Source of the DNA: Azospirillum sp. B510
Lineage (GTDB): Bacteria > Pseudomonadota > Alphaproteobacteria > Azospirillales > Azospirillaceae
Direction: 5' to 3'
Assembly (NCBI RefSeq): GCF_000010725.1
Contig: NC_013854.1
Location: 310,001-374,000, forward strand
Length of the DNA stretch: 64,000 nucleotides
This document shows positions 39,645-48,460 of the stretch, in pieces. How positions within the stretch are numbered: position 1 is the stretch's first letter; each line of letters begins with the position of its first letter. The translations under genes were made by a program, and so were the position numbers. The notes beneath the pieces were generated by a model, which saw only the letters and a program-made list of their open reading frames with translations, was not told where the DNA came from and ran no database searches.

Positions 39645-40067
39645 GGCCGTTACTCCCTTTGCCTTATTCTTGCGGCCGCGTGCGAGCGGCATTCCCGATG
39701 GAGGCGTTGACGGTGCCACATCTCGCCGCCATGTCCAATAGGCCCGGCGGTGGGGGCGCATCGGCCGACCCGCCGCCCGTCCCCCGCCGCCTCCCTCCGC
39801 GGTCCTAGGCGGAAAGAGGGGGCCGGTGATCGCCGCGCGGGCCATTGCCTGCCTATTTTTTGGACATTTGCCGGAATGGCAGCCAAAACGCTGTCATCGA
39901 TCCCGGTTTCCGGCCCGGCCGATCCGTCGAAAGCCCGAAAATTGCGGCGAAATGTCGGAATCGGCATATGCTCATTTTCTGTGCAAGGGCTGGGTGCGAC
40001 TCGTAGGAGGCTGCCCGTTCGGGAGTCCGCCGCCCGACAGCCCTGACGATTCCGAGCCATTTTCGGC
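39645..40067. other. Intergenic region between glgC and amtB
   Basis: No gene is supported in this stretch. It contains the divergent promoters. A candidate NtrC site lies at 39982-39998 and a sigma-54 promoter starts at 40068; the glgC promoter should be near 39700-39850. Confidence 0.4.
39982..39998. promoter_or_regulatory. Candidate NtrC-binding site
   Basis: TGCAAGGGCTGGGTGCG keeps the spacing and the GCA...GGTGC ends of the NtrC enhancer consensus GCACY-N4-TGGTGC, about 70-85 bases upstream of the -24 element. One half-site is imperfect. Confidence 0.35.
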
Positions 40068-40083
40068 TGGCACGCTTCTTGTA
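40068..40083 (+). promoter_or_regulatory. Sigma-54 (RpoN) promoter of amtB
   Basis: TGGCACG-CTTC-TTGTA matches the -24/-12 consensus TGGCACG-N4-TTGC(A/T) except for GT instead of GC at -12. It lies 162 bases upstream of the amtB start. RpoN/NtrC control is known for ammonium transport genes. Confidence 0.6.
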
Positions 40084-40244
40084 AAGGTGGAGGCGTCCTT
40101 GGTCCCGTCCGCCGCCCCGTCTTTGCCGGGGACGGGGCGACCGGGACGGGGTCGCCCCGATGCGGTGCCCGAGCGCGCGGAACACCTCCGGTGCCGCGCC
40201 GGCCGCAAGGGGGTGGGAGCGATTTTGGAGAAAGAGGAGCCTCG

Positions 40245-41687
40245 ATGAACCGTCTGTTCCTTCTGGCCGCACCGATGATGGCGGTTGCTCTGGGCGCCGT
40301 CGGCCTGCCGGCCGCAGCCCTTGCCCAGGATCCGGCGGCTGCCGCCGCTGCGGCGGCGGCGGCCGCGGCCACCGCCACCGCTGCCGCCGCGCCGGCGGCT
40401 CCGGCGCTGAATGGCGGCGACACCGCCTGGATGCTGGTCTCCACGGCGCTGGTGCTGATGATGACCATCCCCGGCCTGGCGCTGTTCTATGGCGGCATGG
40501 TCCGCAAGATGAACGTGCTGGCGACGGTGATGCAGAGCTTCGCCATCACCTGCCTGGTCAGCGTCCTGTGGTACGTGATCGGCTACAGCCTGGCCTTCAG
40601 CGGCACCGGCGCCTATGTCGGCGGGCTGGACCGGCTGTTCCTCAACGGTCTCGACTTCACCAAGGCGTTCGTCCTGGGCGAGGCGACGGGCTCCGGCGTT
40701 CCGACGACGATCCCCGAGCCGGTCTTCATGATGTTCCAGATGACCTTCGCGATCATCACCCCGGCGCTGATCACCGGCGCCTTCGCGGACCGCATGAAGT
40801 TCTCCTCGCTGCTGGTCTTCACCGCCCTGTGGTCGATCGTGGTCTATGCGCCGATCGCCCACTGGGTCTGGTATCCGTCGGGCTTCCTGTTCGGCCTTGG
40901 CGTGCTCGACTTCGCCGGCGGCACGGTCGTCCACATCAACGCCGGTGTGGCCGGCCTGGTCGCCGCGCTGGTGATCGGCAAGCGCAAGGGCTATCCGAAG
41001 GACGCCTTCATGCCGCACAACCTGGTGCTGTCGCTGATCGGCGCCTCGCTGCTGTGGGTGGGCTGGTTCGGCTTCAACGCCGGTTCCGCCCTGACCGCCG
41101 GCCCGCGCGCCGGCATGGCGATGGCCGCCACGCATATCGCCACCGCCGGCGCCGCCATGGGCTGGCTGTTCGCGGAGTGGATCGTCAAGGGCAAGCCGTC
41201 GATCCTCGGCATCATCTCCGGCGCCGTCGCCGGCCTGGTCGCCATCACCCCGGCCGCCGGCTTCGTCGACCCGACGGGCGCCATCATCATCGGCATCGTC
41301 GCCGGCGTGATCTGCTTCTGGTCGGCCACCAGCCTGAAGCACATGCTGGGCTATGACGACAGCCTGGACGCCTTCGGCGTGCATGGTGTCGGCGGCCTGA
41401 TCGGCGCCCTGCTGACCGGCGTGTTCGCCAAGATGTCGGTGTCCAACAGCGAGGGCGGCTTCGCCTCCGTCCTGCAAGCCGACCCGAAGGCCACGCTGGG
41501 CATGCTGGAAGGCAACGCCGCCGCCCTGTGGATCCAGGTCCAGGGCATCGCCTACACCGTCGTCTGGTGCGCCGTCGCCACCTTCATCCTGCTGAAGGTC
41601 GTCGATGTGGTGATGGGCCTGCGCGTCGAGGAGGATGTCGAGCGCGACGGTCTCGATCTCGCCCTGCATGGCGAAAGCATCCACTAA
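40245..41687 (+). CDS. amtB: Ammonium transporter
   Basis: The 480-residue channel has an Amt signal peptide (MNRLFLLAAPMMAVALGAVG, cleaved near AAALAQ), an Ala-rich linker, then 11 membrane helices. Conserved features are PGLALFYGGMVRKMNVLATVMQSF, the FQMTFAIITPALITGAFADRMK segment with the pore Phe, HWVWYPSGFLFGLGVLDFAGGTVVHINAGVAG with the pore His, and FGVHGVGGLIGALLTGVF with the second pore His. The start at 40245 follows AAAGAGGAG. Most bacteria have glnK directly before amtB; here it stands alone behind its own sigma-54-type promoter, so a PII protein encoded elsewhere should gate it. Confidence 0.96.
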   Translation: MNRLFLLAAPMMAVALGAVGLPAAALAQDPAAAAAAAAAAAATATAAAAPAAPALNGGDTAWMLVSTALVLMMTIPGLALFYGGMVRKMNVLATVMQSFAITCLVSVLWYVIGYSLAFSGTGAYVGGLDRLFLNGLDFTKAFVLGEATGSGVPTTIPEPVFMMFQMTFAIITPALITGAFADRMKFSSLLVFTALWSIVVYAPIAHWVWYPSGFLFGLGVLDFAGGTVVHINAGVAGLVAALVIGKRKGYPKDAFMPHNLVLSLIGASLLWVGWFGFNAGSALTAGPRAGMAMAATHIATAGAAMGWLFAEWIVKGKPSILGIISGAVAGLVAITPAAGFVDPTGAIIIGIVAGVICFWSATSLKHMLGYDDSLDAFGVHGVGGLIGALLTGVFAKMSVSNSEGGFASVLQADPKATLGMLEGNAAALWIQVQGIAYTVVWCAVATFILLKVVDVVMGLRVEEDVERDGLDLALHGESIH

Positions 41688-41719
41688 GACACACTCCCTT
41701 TCCCTCGGGTCTCTTCGAG

Positions 41720-41748
41720 AAGGCCGCCGGTTCTCCGGCGGCCTTTTT
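41720..41748 (+). terminator. Terminator of amtB
   Basis: Perfect 11-bp stem (41720-41730 with 41735-41745, loop TTCT) ending in a five-T run at 41744-41748. Confidence 0.92.
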
Positions 41749-41897
41749 CGTCCGTCCGGCCCTTTCCGGCGGAGGGTCGCCCGTTGGGATTGTTGCGCGG
41801 GGAGGAACGCTGTGGCGCGGGCGTGCCGGCTTCACGGCGCGGCCGCGACGGACTAACTGTGGGACATTCGCCACGATGTCCGTCAGGAGTTGCCGCC

Positions 41898-42755
41898 ATG
41901 TCCACCCAGCCCGCCATCCCCGGTGTCCGTCCGGTGCTCGCCGCCGTGGAGGGCATGGCCACCTCCGACGGCGCCGGGGTCAGCATGACCCGCATGCTTG
42001 GCACGCCGCGCCTGCGCACGCTCGATCCCTTCCTGATGCTGGACCTGTTCGGCTCCGACCGGCCGAACGACTATCTGGCCGGCTTCCCCGACCATCCCCA
42101 CCGCGGGTTCGAGACGGTGACCTACATGCTCGCCGGCCGCATGCGCCATGCCGACAATCATGGGCATGAGGGGGTGATCGAGACCGGCGGCGTGCAGTGG
42201 ATGACCGCCGGGCGCGGCCTGATCCATTCGGAGATGCCGGAGCAGACCGAAGGGCTGATGCGCGGCTTCCAGCTGTGGATCAACCTGCCGGCCCGGTTGA
42301 AGATGACCGAGCCGCGCTATCAGGAATTCCCGGCCGCCTCCATCCCGGTGGAGCGGCGAGAGGAGGGGGCGACGGTCACCGTGATCGCCGGCGACACCGC
42401 CCGCGGCACCGCCGGCCCGGTGCGGGCCGAGGCGACCGACGCCCGCTATTTCGACGTGGTGCTGCCGCCGTCCGTCGCCTTCGCCGAGCCGCTGCCCGCC
42501 GGCCACACCGCTTTCCTGGTGCTGTCCGAGGGCACGCTGACGGTTGGCGACGAAGGGCCGCTCTCGGGCCAGCGGGTGATCGTGCTGGGCGACGGCGAGC
42601 GGGTCGAGGCGGTGGCCGGGCCGGAGGGTGCCCGCTTCCTGCTGCTGGCCGGCGCGCCGATCGGCGAGCCCATCGCCTGGGGCGGTCCCTTCGTCATGAA
42701 CACCCGTGAGGAGGTGATGCAGGCCTTCCGCGATTTCGAGGAAGGGCGCATCTGA
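41898..42755 (+). CDS. Pirin family protein
   Basis: The 285-residue bicupin has the pirin pattern: LDPFLMLDLFGSDR, then the metal-binding FPDHPHRGFETVTYMLAGRMRHAD with His-x-His, and VQWMTAGRGLIHSEMPEQ with further His/Glu ligands. The second cupin shows GPFVMNTREEVMQAFRDFEEGR at the end, the usual pirin close. Some bacterial pirins have quercetinase activity or modulate pyruvate dehydrogenase; neither can be chosen here. The ATG at 41898 has an AGGAG site 11 bases upstream. Confidence 0.9.
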   Translation: MSTQPAIPGVRPVLAAVEGMATSDGAGVSMTRMLGTPRLRTLDPFLMLDLFGSDRPNDYLAGFPDHPHRGFETVTYMLAGRMRHADNHGHEGVIETGGVQWMTAGRGLIHSEMPEQTEGLMRGFQLWINLPARLKMTEPRYQEFPAASIPVERREEGATVTVIAGDTARGTAGPVRAEATDARYFDVVLPPSVAFAEPLPAGHTAFLVLSEGTLTVGDEGPLSGQRVIVLGDGERVEAVAGPEGARFLLLAGAPIGEPIAWGGPFVMNTREEVMQAFRDFEEGRI

Positions 42756-42761
42756 TCCCAT

Positions 42762-42855
42762 GATGCCGCGCTTCGCGCCTGAACCCCCTGCGCGAGTCCC
42801 CTTGCGCGAAATCTCGCGCAAGCCCTTGTTCAAGCTCTTGTGCAAGCGCGGCATC
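42762..42855. repeat. Nested inverted-repeat (cruciform-like) element
   Basis: A perfect 12-bp inverted repeat (42762-42773 with 42844-42855, GATGCCGCGCTT/AAGCGCGGCATC) encloses a second perfect 9-bp hairpin (42801-42809 with 42814-42822) and repeated CAAG/CTTG words. It begins 6 bases after the pirin stop and has no T-run. It may be a REP-like element or a structured RNA end. Confidence 0.55.
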
Positions 42856-42934
42856 TCGTTCCTTGCGCCCCCGCCGTCCCCGGTTATCATGGCGCTTTCG
42901 GTGTTAACGCGAATGATGGCGAGGAGCCGGAGCG

Positions 42935-43477
42935 ATGCGTGCAATGGGTCTGTTGGGTGGCTTCAAGGCGGTGATCGCCACGGGGCTTCTGGCCGTGACG
43001 CTGGCCGGAAGTCCGGTCACCGCCAAGCCGGCCGTGGCGCTGGATGTCGCCAAGGCCGCCGCCGATTTCGGTCCGGAGGGCGCCTGGACCAACCAGTGCG
43101 ACATCGACCGGATGACCGACAGCAAGACCTGCCGGCTGATGATCTACCGCCTGTTCGATGACGGAAAGGATGTCGGCTTCATCGCGCTGAGCATCATTCC
43201 GACCGGCAACGACTTCCACCTGTTCCTGACCACCAGCCAGGGCCTGCTCGACCGCTGCGCCATCCGCGTCGACCGCCAGCCGCGCATCGAATCGCATGTG
43301 GCGACGCTGAACATGTGCATGTTCCCGAACTTCGTGTCGGGCCGCGTCGCCGACCAGTTCCGCAACGGCACCACCATCCTGGTGCGCATCACCACCCGCC
43401 AGGGCAAGCGCGACATCGACTTCCCGCTGAACGGCTTCTCCCGCACCTTCGAGGAGATGCAGCGCGGCCTGCAATGA
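42935..43477 (+). CDS. Secreted IalB-like protein
   Basis: The 180-residue product has a signal peptide (FKAVIATGLLAVTLAGSPVTA, cleavage near residue 30). The mature part resembles the invasion-associated locus B family: AWTNQCDIDRMTDSKTCRLM, a hydrophobic strand, a further pair of cysteines (DRCAIRVD and NMCMFPNF) and the closing FPLNGFSRTFEEM helix. The four cysteines probably form two disulfides in the periplasm. Similarity is partial, so the family call is moderate. IalB-like proteins are common in free-living alphaproteobacteria with unknown function. The ATG follows GAGGAGCCGGAGCG. Confidence 0.65.
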   Translation: MRAMGLLGGFKAVIATGLLAVTLAGSPVTAKPAVALDVAKAAADFGPEGAWTNQCDIDRMTDSKTCRLMIYRLFDDGKDVGFIALSIIPTGNDFHLFLTTSQGLLDRCAIRVDRQPRIESHVATLNMCMFPNFVSGRVADQFRNGTTILVRITTRQGKRDIDFPLNGFSRTFEEMQRGLQ

Positions 43478-43826
43478 CGGCCGGGAGCGTCTCCCCGTTC
43501 GCCCCCCTGTCCACGCCGGGCGTTGCCCGGCCGGGATGGGGGATGACTGCCTTTTAATAAATTGCGATGTGAAGTCGGGAAAAGGCGGGCGGTAAATATT
43601 CCCGCGGTCGATGCGCGTGGCGCTTGGGGATTCCCAATGGGCTGACCCGCATTAACAATGATATCCGGGACGGTCCCTAGGGGAACTCCTTACTAGAATC
43701 CTGTGGCGCCGAATTCGGCGCGCTGCATATCCTTTGATGTCAGAAGACCTAACTCTTCAGGGGCCATACGATTGGTGATATGGTGGCTGAAGGGTGGTTC
43801 GGGTCCCCGAGATCGAAGGATACCCC
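43478..43826. other. Upstream region of the periplasmic-sensor GGDEF-EAL gene
   Basis: No gene seen. Rather A+T-rich for the window. It contains a perfect 16-bp palindrome GCGCCGAATTCGGCGC at 43706-43721, which could be a regulator site, and a GCATTAACAATGATATCC stretch that may hold promoter elements. Confidence 0.4.
43706..43721. promoter_or_regulatory. Perfect 16-bp palindrome
   Basis: GCGCCGAATTCGGCGC lies 106 bases before the GGDEF-EAL gene. It could be an operator for a dimeric regulator; no family is suggested. Confidence 0.3.
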
Positions 43827-46800
43827 ATGGCCGGATGGTCCATCATAGGCAGGCCCAGCCTCGTCCTGATGCTGGCTCTGCTGCTGGCGGCCATAATGCC
43901 GGCCGCCGATGGCCGGGCGACGGCGCCGAACCGCACGGTGCTGATTCTGCATTCCTATCACCAGGGCTATGAGTGGACCGACGGGCAGGCGGCCGGCATC
44001 GCCGAGTCGCTGGAGGTGGCTGCGCCCACCGCCATGGGCGTCACCTATTACCTGGACTGGAAGCGCTATCCCAACCCGGATGGGCTGGAGCGCCTGCGGG
44101 CGCTGATCGCCTACCGCCATCCCAAGGGGACCGTCGATGCCGTGATCGCCACCGACGACGCGGCGCTGGCCTTCGCGCTGGACCTGCGGCGCGAGATCTA
44201 CGGCCCGGTGCCGCTGGTTCATGGCGGCGTCGTCGCGGCGACGGCGCGCCGGTTGACCCTGGGTGAGAGCAATGTGGCCGGGGTGGAGGAGGCCAAGGAC
44301 ATCGAGGGGACGGTGCGCATGGCGCTGGCGGCCAACCCGAGGCTGAAGCGCCTGTATCTGCTGCGCGACCGTACCGAATCGGGGATCGTGCTGGACGGCG
44401 AGGTCGCGGCGCTGGCGGCGGCCGGGCGCATCCCCGCCGGGCTGGAGCGGCTGGTCCTGCCCGATCTGCCGCTGCCGCAGTTGGAGGAGCGGCTGGCCGC
44501 CCTGCCGCCCGACAGTGCCGTGCTGCTGGGAAGCTACGCCACGGATCCCAACGGGCTGGTGCTGCCGCCCCAGCAGTTCCTGGAGCTGCTGAGCGCCGGC
44601 AGCGGAGCGCCGATCTATGGCTTGCAGGAGTATCTGCTGGGCCATGGCATCGTCGGCGGCAGCCTGCTGAGCGCGCAGGAGCATGGCCGTGCCGTGGGAC
44701 GGCTGGTGGCGGAGCTGCTGAAGGGGAGCGCGCCGGTCCGTCCGCTGTCCCAGCAGCTGGTGGCGGCCGACAGCTCCTTCATCCGCGGGATCGATTACCA
44801 ACAGGTCGAGCATCATGGGCTCAATCTGGCCGCCATCGCGGCGCAGACCGGGCCGATCGACCGGCTGGTCAACAAGCCCTTCTCGTTCCTGGAGACCTAC
44901 CGCTGGCTGGTGTTGTCGGTCGGCGGCGCGCTGCTTCTGCTGTCCGGCATGGTGCTGCTGCTGGCCTTCGCGCTGCGCCAGCGGCGGATGGCCGAAGCGG
45001 CATTGCAGGTGAGCAACCAGGCGCTCGGCGAATCGCGCCGGGAATTGCAGGGCAAGGTCGAGGAGCTGACCGCCAGCAAGGACGCGCTGCGCGAGCGCGA
45101 AAGGCGGATGCGGCTGGTGGCGGAATCCTCCCGCGACATCCTGTGGACCTGGGACATCGTCAACGACATCCGCGTCCTGTCCGGGCGGGTGGAGGAGCTA
45201 CTGGGCATCGATGCCCTCAGCATCGATTCGCGGCGGGCCTGGACCGACCGCATCCATCCCGAGGATCAGGCGCTGGCGGCCGAGGCGCTCCAGCGTCACC
45301 TGTCCGGCGAGCTGCCGGATTACCGGGCGGAATATCGCGTCCGCCACCGCGACGGCAATTATCTGTGGATCTACGCCACCGGCAAGGCCACCTTCGACGC
45401 GGGCGGAAAGCCGACGATGATGGCCGGTTCCTACACCGACATCACCGACCAGAAGCGGCAGCAGGCCTGGCTCGACCATCTGGCCCATTTCGATCCGCTG
45501 ACCGGCCTGCCCAACCGGCTGACGCTGGAACAGCATGTCGATCGCCTGATCGCCGACAACAAGGCGTCCGGCAATGCCGCGCCGCTGGCGCTGCTGTTCC
45601 TCGACATGGACAATTTCAAGTTCATCAATGACGGGTTCGGCCACAAGTCGGGCGACGAGCTGCTGATGATGCTGGGCCTGCGCATCCGCAAGGGGGCCGG
45701 CGACGGGGTTTTCCTGGCGCGGCTGGGCGGTGACGAGTTCGTGGTGGTGGTGCAGGGCGGCGACGCCGAAGAGCCGGTGGAGGTGGCGAGGCGGGTGGAG
45801 CAGGCGATGGCGGCCCCCTTCCTGGTCGAAGGGCAGCATTTCTTCGTGTCTTGCAGCGTCGGCATCGCCCGCTATCCCTGGGACGGCCGTTGCTTCGACG
45901 ATCTGCTGCAGAATGCCGACACCGCCATGTACCGGGCCAAGGACAGCGGGCGCGGGCGCATCTGCACCTTCACCTCCGACATGAACCGTAATGTGGTGGA
46001 GCGCATGCGGCTGCTCAGCCGCGCCCGGCTGGCCTTCGAGCGGCAGACCTTCTCCCTGCATTACCAGCCGCAGGTCGCGACGGCGGACGGGCGGGTCCGC
46101 GGCTTCGAGGCGCTGGTCCGCTGGACCGATTCGGAACTGGGCCCGGTGTCGCCCGACCGCTTCATTCCCGTCTGCGAGGATTCGGGCCTGATCGTGCCGC
46201 TCGGCTTCTGGGTGCTGGAGACCGCCTGTATCGAGGCGGTCGGTCTGGCCTGCCGCGGGGCCGGCGAGGTGACGATGAGCGTCAATATGTCGGCGGTCCA
46301 GCTCGCCCAGCACGACTTCGTGCCGCGGGTCCTGGAGATTCTGGCGAACACCGGCCTGCCGCCGCACCGGCTGGAGCTGGAGATCACCGAATCGCAGATG
46401 ATCGGTTCGCTCGACGCCGCCATCGAGAAGCTGAACCTGCTGCGGCGGGCCGGCATCCACATCGCGCTGGACGATTTCGGCACCGGCTATTCCTCGCTGA
46501 CCTATCTGCGGACGCTGCCGATCAACACGCTGAAGCTGGACAAGGCCTTCATCAACGACGTCCACCGCCGGCCCGATGCGCGCAGCATGGTGTCGTCCAT
46601 CTCGCGCATCGCCCATGACCTGACCCGCAAGGTGGTGGCGGAAGGGGTGGAGGACACCGCCCAGTGGGAGGTTCTGGCGCAGATGGGGTGTGACCTGATC
46701 CAGGGCTATTTCGTGAGCCGCCCCCTGCCCGCCGACCGCATCGACGCCTTCCTGGTCGCCTGGGAGGAGCGGCGGGCCGGTCTGCCCTTCGTCCGGCACG

Positions 46801-46859
46801 ACGTGGTGGTCGGCATGCCCACCGCCGGGACGGGCCGGCCGCCGGTTCCGGTTTCCTGA
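43827..46859 (+). CDS. Membrane-bound periplasmic-binding-PAS-GGDEF-EAL protein
   Basis: The 1010-residue protein starts with a signal anchor (PSLVLMLALLLAAIMPA) and a periplasmic domain of about 320 residues resembling ABC-type substrate-binding proteins (TVLILHSYHQGYEWTDGQ, AVIATDDAALAFALDL, VPLVHGGVVAATARRL). A membrane helix at about 357-385 and a short coiled coil lead into a PAS domain (430-545), GGDEF (550-715) and EAL (730-985). GGDEF is intact (LARLGGDEFVVVVQG) and the EAL catalytic set is intact (FEALVRW, LEITESQ, DDFGTGYSS, LKLDKAF, AEGVED, QGYF). An RxxD inhibition site is absent. I start at ATG 43827 after GAAGGA; a GTG 33 bases upstream is an alternative. Ligand unknown. Confidence 0.9.
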   Translation: MAGWSIIGRPSLVLMLALLLAAIMPAADGRATAPNRTVLILHSYHQGYEWTDGQAAGIAESLEVAAPTAMGVTYYLDWKRYPNPDGLERLRALIAYRHPKGTVDAVIATDDAALAFALDLRREIYGPVPLVHGGVVAATARRLTLGESNVAGVEEAKDIEGTVRMALAANPRLKRLYLLRDRTESGIVLDGEVAALAAAGRIPAGLERLVLPDLPLPQLEERLAALPPDSAVLLGSYATDPNGLVLPPQQFLELLSAGSGAPIYGLQEYLLGHGIVGGSLLSAQEHGRAVGRLVAELLKGSAPVRPLSQQLVAADSSFIRGIDYQQVEHHGLNLAAIAAQTGPIDRLVNKPFSFLETYRWLVLSVGGALLLLSGMVLLLAFALRQRRMAEAALQVSNQALGESRRELQGKVEELTASKDALRERERRMRLVAESSRDILWTWDIVNDIRVLSGRVEELLGIDALSIDSRRAWTDRIHPEDQALAAEALQRHLSGELPDYRAEYRVRHRDGNYLWIYATGKATFDAGGKPTMMAGSYTDITDQKRQQAWLDHLAHFDPLTGLPNRLTLEQHVDRLIADNKASGNAAPLALLFLDMDNFKFINDGFGHKSGDELLMMLGLRIRKGAGDGVFLARLGGDEFVVVVQGGDAEEPVEVARRVEQAMAAPFLVEGQHFFVSCSVGIARYPWDGRCFDDLLQNADTAMYRAKDSGRGRICTFTSDMNRNVVERMRLLSRARLAFERQTFSLHYQPQVATADGRVRGFEALVRWTDSELGPVSPDRFIPVCEDSGLIVPLGFWVLETACIEAVGLACRGAGEVTMSVNMSAVQLAQHDFVPRVLEILANTGLPPHRLELEITESQMIGSLDAAIEKLNLLRRAGIHIALDDFGTGYSSLTYLRTLPINTLKLDKAFINDVHRRPDARSMVSSISRIAHDLTRKVVAEGVEDTAQWEVLAQMGCDLIQGYFVSRPLPADRIDAFLVAWEERRAGLPFVRHDVVVGMPTAGTGRPPVPVS

Positions 46860-46889
46860 GCGGGCTGGCCCGTTCGCGGGGTTTCGGAA

Positions 46890-46928
46890 GCGAAAACGCC
46901 CCGCAGAGGATCTGCGGGGCGTTTTCGC
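46890..46928. terminator. Bidirectional terminator
   Basis: Perfect 18-bp stem (46890-46907 with 46911-46928, loop GGA) with A/T at the foot on both sides, so it can end both converging transcripts. Confidence 0.9.
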
Positions 46929-46950
46929 ATGCGGGGCTTTTCGGACCGGC

Positions 46951-47367
46951 TCAGTGCCGGGTGCGGGCCGGGGTGATGTAGACGCCGTCCCAGTCGACGC
47001 CGAACAGGGCGTCGTCGCCGGCCTCCTCCACCAGATCGTCATATTCGCCGGCCTCGATCAGGCCGAAGATCGAGGCGGTGCCGGAGGCGTCGAGGTCGCA
47101 GGTCACGACATGGCCGCCGACCTCGACCGAGGTGAAGAAGACTTCCGGCAGCTCCATGCTGTCCAGGTCGGCGGTGACGGCCACTTCGATCTCGTGGATG
47201 CTGCGGGCCGACAGCGACACGCGCAGCTTGGCCGCCTGGGAGGCCCAGACGATCCGCTTGACGTGAGCCGGCTCCTTCATCTCGGCGGCGCCTGGCGCCT
47301 CGTCGCCTTGGCCGGCCATGGCAATCATCCGGGAAACCAGGGTCGAGGTGCTGCCAGGTGCGCGCAT
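46951..47367 (-). CDS. Hypothetical protein
   Basis: I do not recognise this 138-residue protein. It is soluble and acidic at the C-terminus (GEYDDLVEEAGDDALFGVDWDGVYITP). The middle shows alternating strands (KLRVSLSARSIHEIEVAVTADLD, FFTSVEVGGHVVTCDLD), suggesting a small beta fold. The start could be any of several ATGs; 47367 has a GGAGGC sequence shortly upstream. Codon use is core-like. It is convergent with the GGDEF-EAL gene and shares the bidirectional terminator. A role in that system is possible but there is no direct sign. Confidence 0.55.
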   Translation of the reverse strand: MRAPGSTSTLVSRMIAMAGQGDEAPGAAEMKEPAHVKRIVWASQAAKLRVSLSARSIHEIEVAVTADLDSMELPEVFFTSVEVGGHVVTCDLDASGTASIFGLIEAGEYDDLVEEAGDDALFGVDWDGVYITPARTRH

Positions 47368-47505
47368 GAAAGCCTCCGCTCGTGTGATGGGCCAAGATTT
47401 GCGCGCCGGCGGTTAACGGGGCCTTAAGCCGGCACCGGGGCTAAAGCCTTACCACCCATGCGGTATGACATAGCTGATCGGATTGGGATGATTTCGAAGG
47501 CGTTC

Positions 47506-48420
47506 TCAGGGGCTGGCCAGAGCCGCGGCGACTCCCGCCGCGATCCGCGCGTTGTTGCGGATCAGCGCGATGTTGGCGGTCAGGCTGCGTCCGCCGGTGA
47601 GGCGCTCCAGCGCCGCCAGCAGATGGGGGGTGATGTCCTTCCCCTTGATTTTCCTGGACTCCGCGTCGGCCAGCGCCTGGGTGACGGCGGCCTCCATGAG
47701 GTCGGCGTCCAGCGCGTCGGCGGCGGGGACCGGGTTGGCCAGCAGGACGCCGCCCTCCAGCCCAAGCCGCCATTTCGCCCGCAGGATGTCCGCCACCTGC
47801 CGCACGTCGTCACAGCGCTGATCGATGGGCAGGCCGCTGCGCCGGCTGTAGAAGGCGGGAAATTCGTCGGTGCCGAATCCCAGGACCGGCACGCCGCGCG
47901 TCTCCAGCACCTCCAGCGTCTTGGGCAGGTCGAGAATCGATTTGGCCCCGGCGCAGACGACGCAGACCGAGGTCCGCGCCAGCTCGTCGAGGTCGGCCGA
48001 GATGTCGAAGCTGGTCTCCGCCCCGCGATGGACGCCGCCGATGCCGCCGGTGGCGAAGACCGCTATTCCGGCCAGCCGCGCGCCGATCATCGTCGCCGCC
48101 ACGGTGGTGGCGCCGAGCGCCCCGGTGGCGAGGGCGATGGGCAGGTCGCGCCGGCTCAGCTTGCGCGCCTTGGCGCCGGCGGTCGCCAGCCGCTCCAGCG
48201 CCTCGTCGTCCAGCCCGACGCGGATGCGCCCATCCATCACCGCGATGGTGGCGGGGACGGCGCCGGCGGCCCGCACCTCCGCCTCCAGCGCGCGGGCGGT
48301 CTCCAGATTGCGCGGATGGGGCATGCCGTGGGAGATCACCGTCGATTCCAGCGCCACCACCGGGCGTCCGGCGGCCAGCGCGTCGGCGATCTCGGGTGTC
48401 GGCAGCAGGATCGGGTTCAT
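47506..48420 (-). CDS. psuG: Pseudouridine-5'-phosphate glycosidase
   Basis: The 304-residue enzyme reversibly splits pseudouridine-5'-phosphate to uracil and ribose-5-phosphate. Family marks are ALESTVISHGMPHPRNLETA, IAVMDGRIRVGL, LATGALGATTVAATM, VFATGGIGGVHRGAE, a CAGAKSILDLPKTLE stretch with the catalytic Lys region, LGFGTDEFPAFYSRRSG and LLANPVP. No psuK kinase is adjacent, so pseudouridine phosphate must come from elsewhere. The start at 48420 is the family start; the longer frame crosses into the divergent gene. Confidence 0.95.
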   Translation of the reverse strand: MNPILLPTPEIADALAAGRPVVALESTVISHGMPHPRNLETARALEAEVRAAGAVPATIAVMDGRIRVGLDDEALERLATAGAKARKLSRRDLPIALATGALGATTVAATMIGARLAGIAVFATGGIGGVHRGAETSFDISADLDELARTSVCVVCAGAKSILDLPKTLEVLETRGVPVLGFGTDEFPAFYSRRSGLPIDQRCDDVRQVADILRAKWRLGLEGGVLLANPVPAADALDADLMEAAVTQALADAESRKIKGKDITPHLLAALERLTGGRSLTANIALIRNNARIAAGVAAALASP

Positions 48421-48460
48421 GCGCTGTGTCTCCGCTGGGTGGCGCCCTATATTAGGACCC

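Noticed and set aside
47870..48460. N-terminal extension of the exonuclease gene
   Set aside because: The frame upstream of 48461 is antisense to psuG and has shadow composition.
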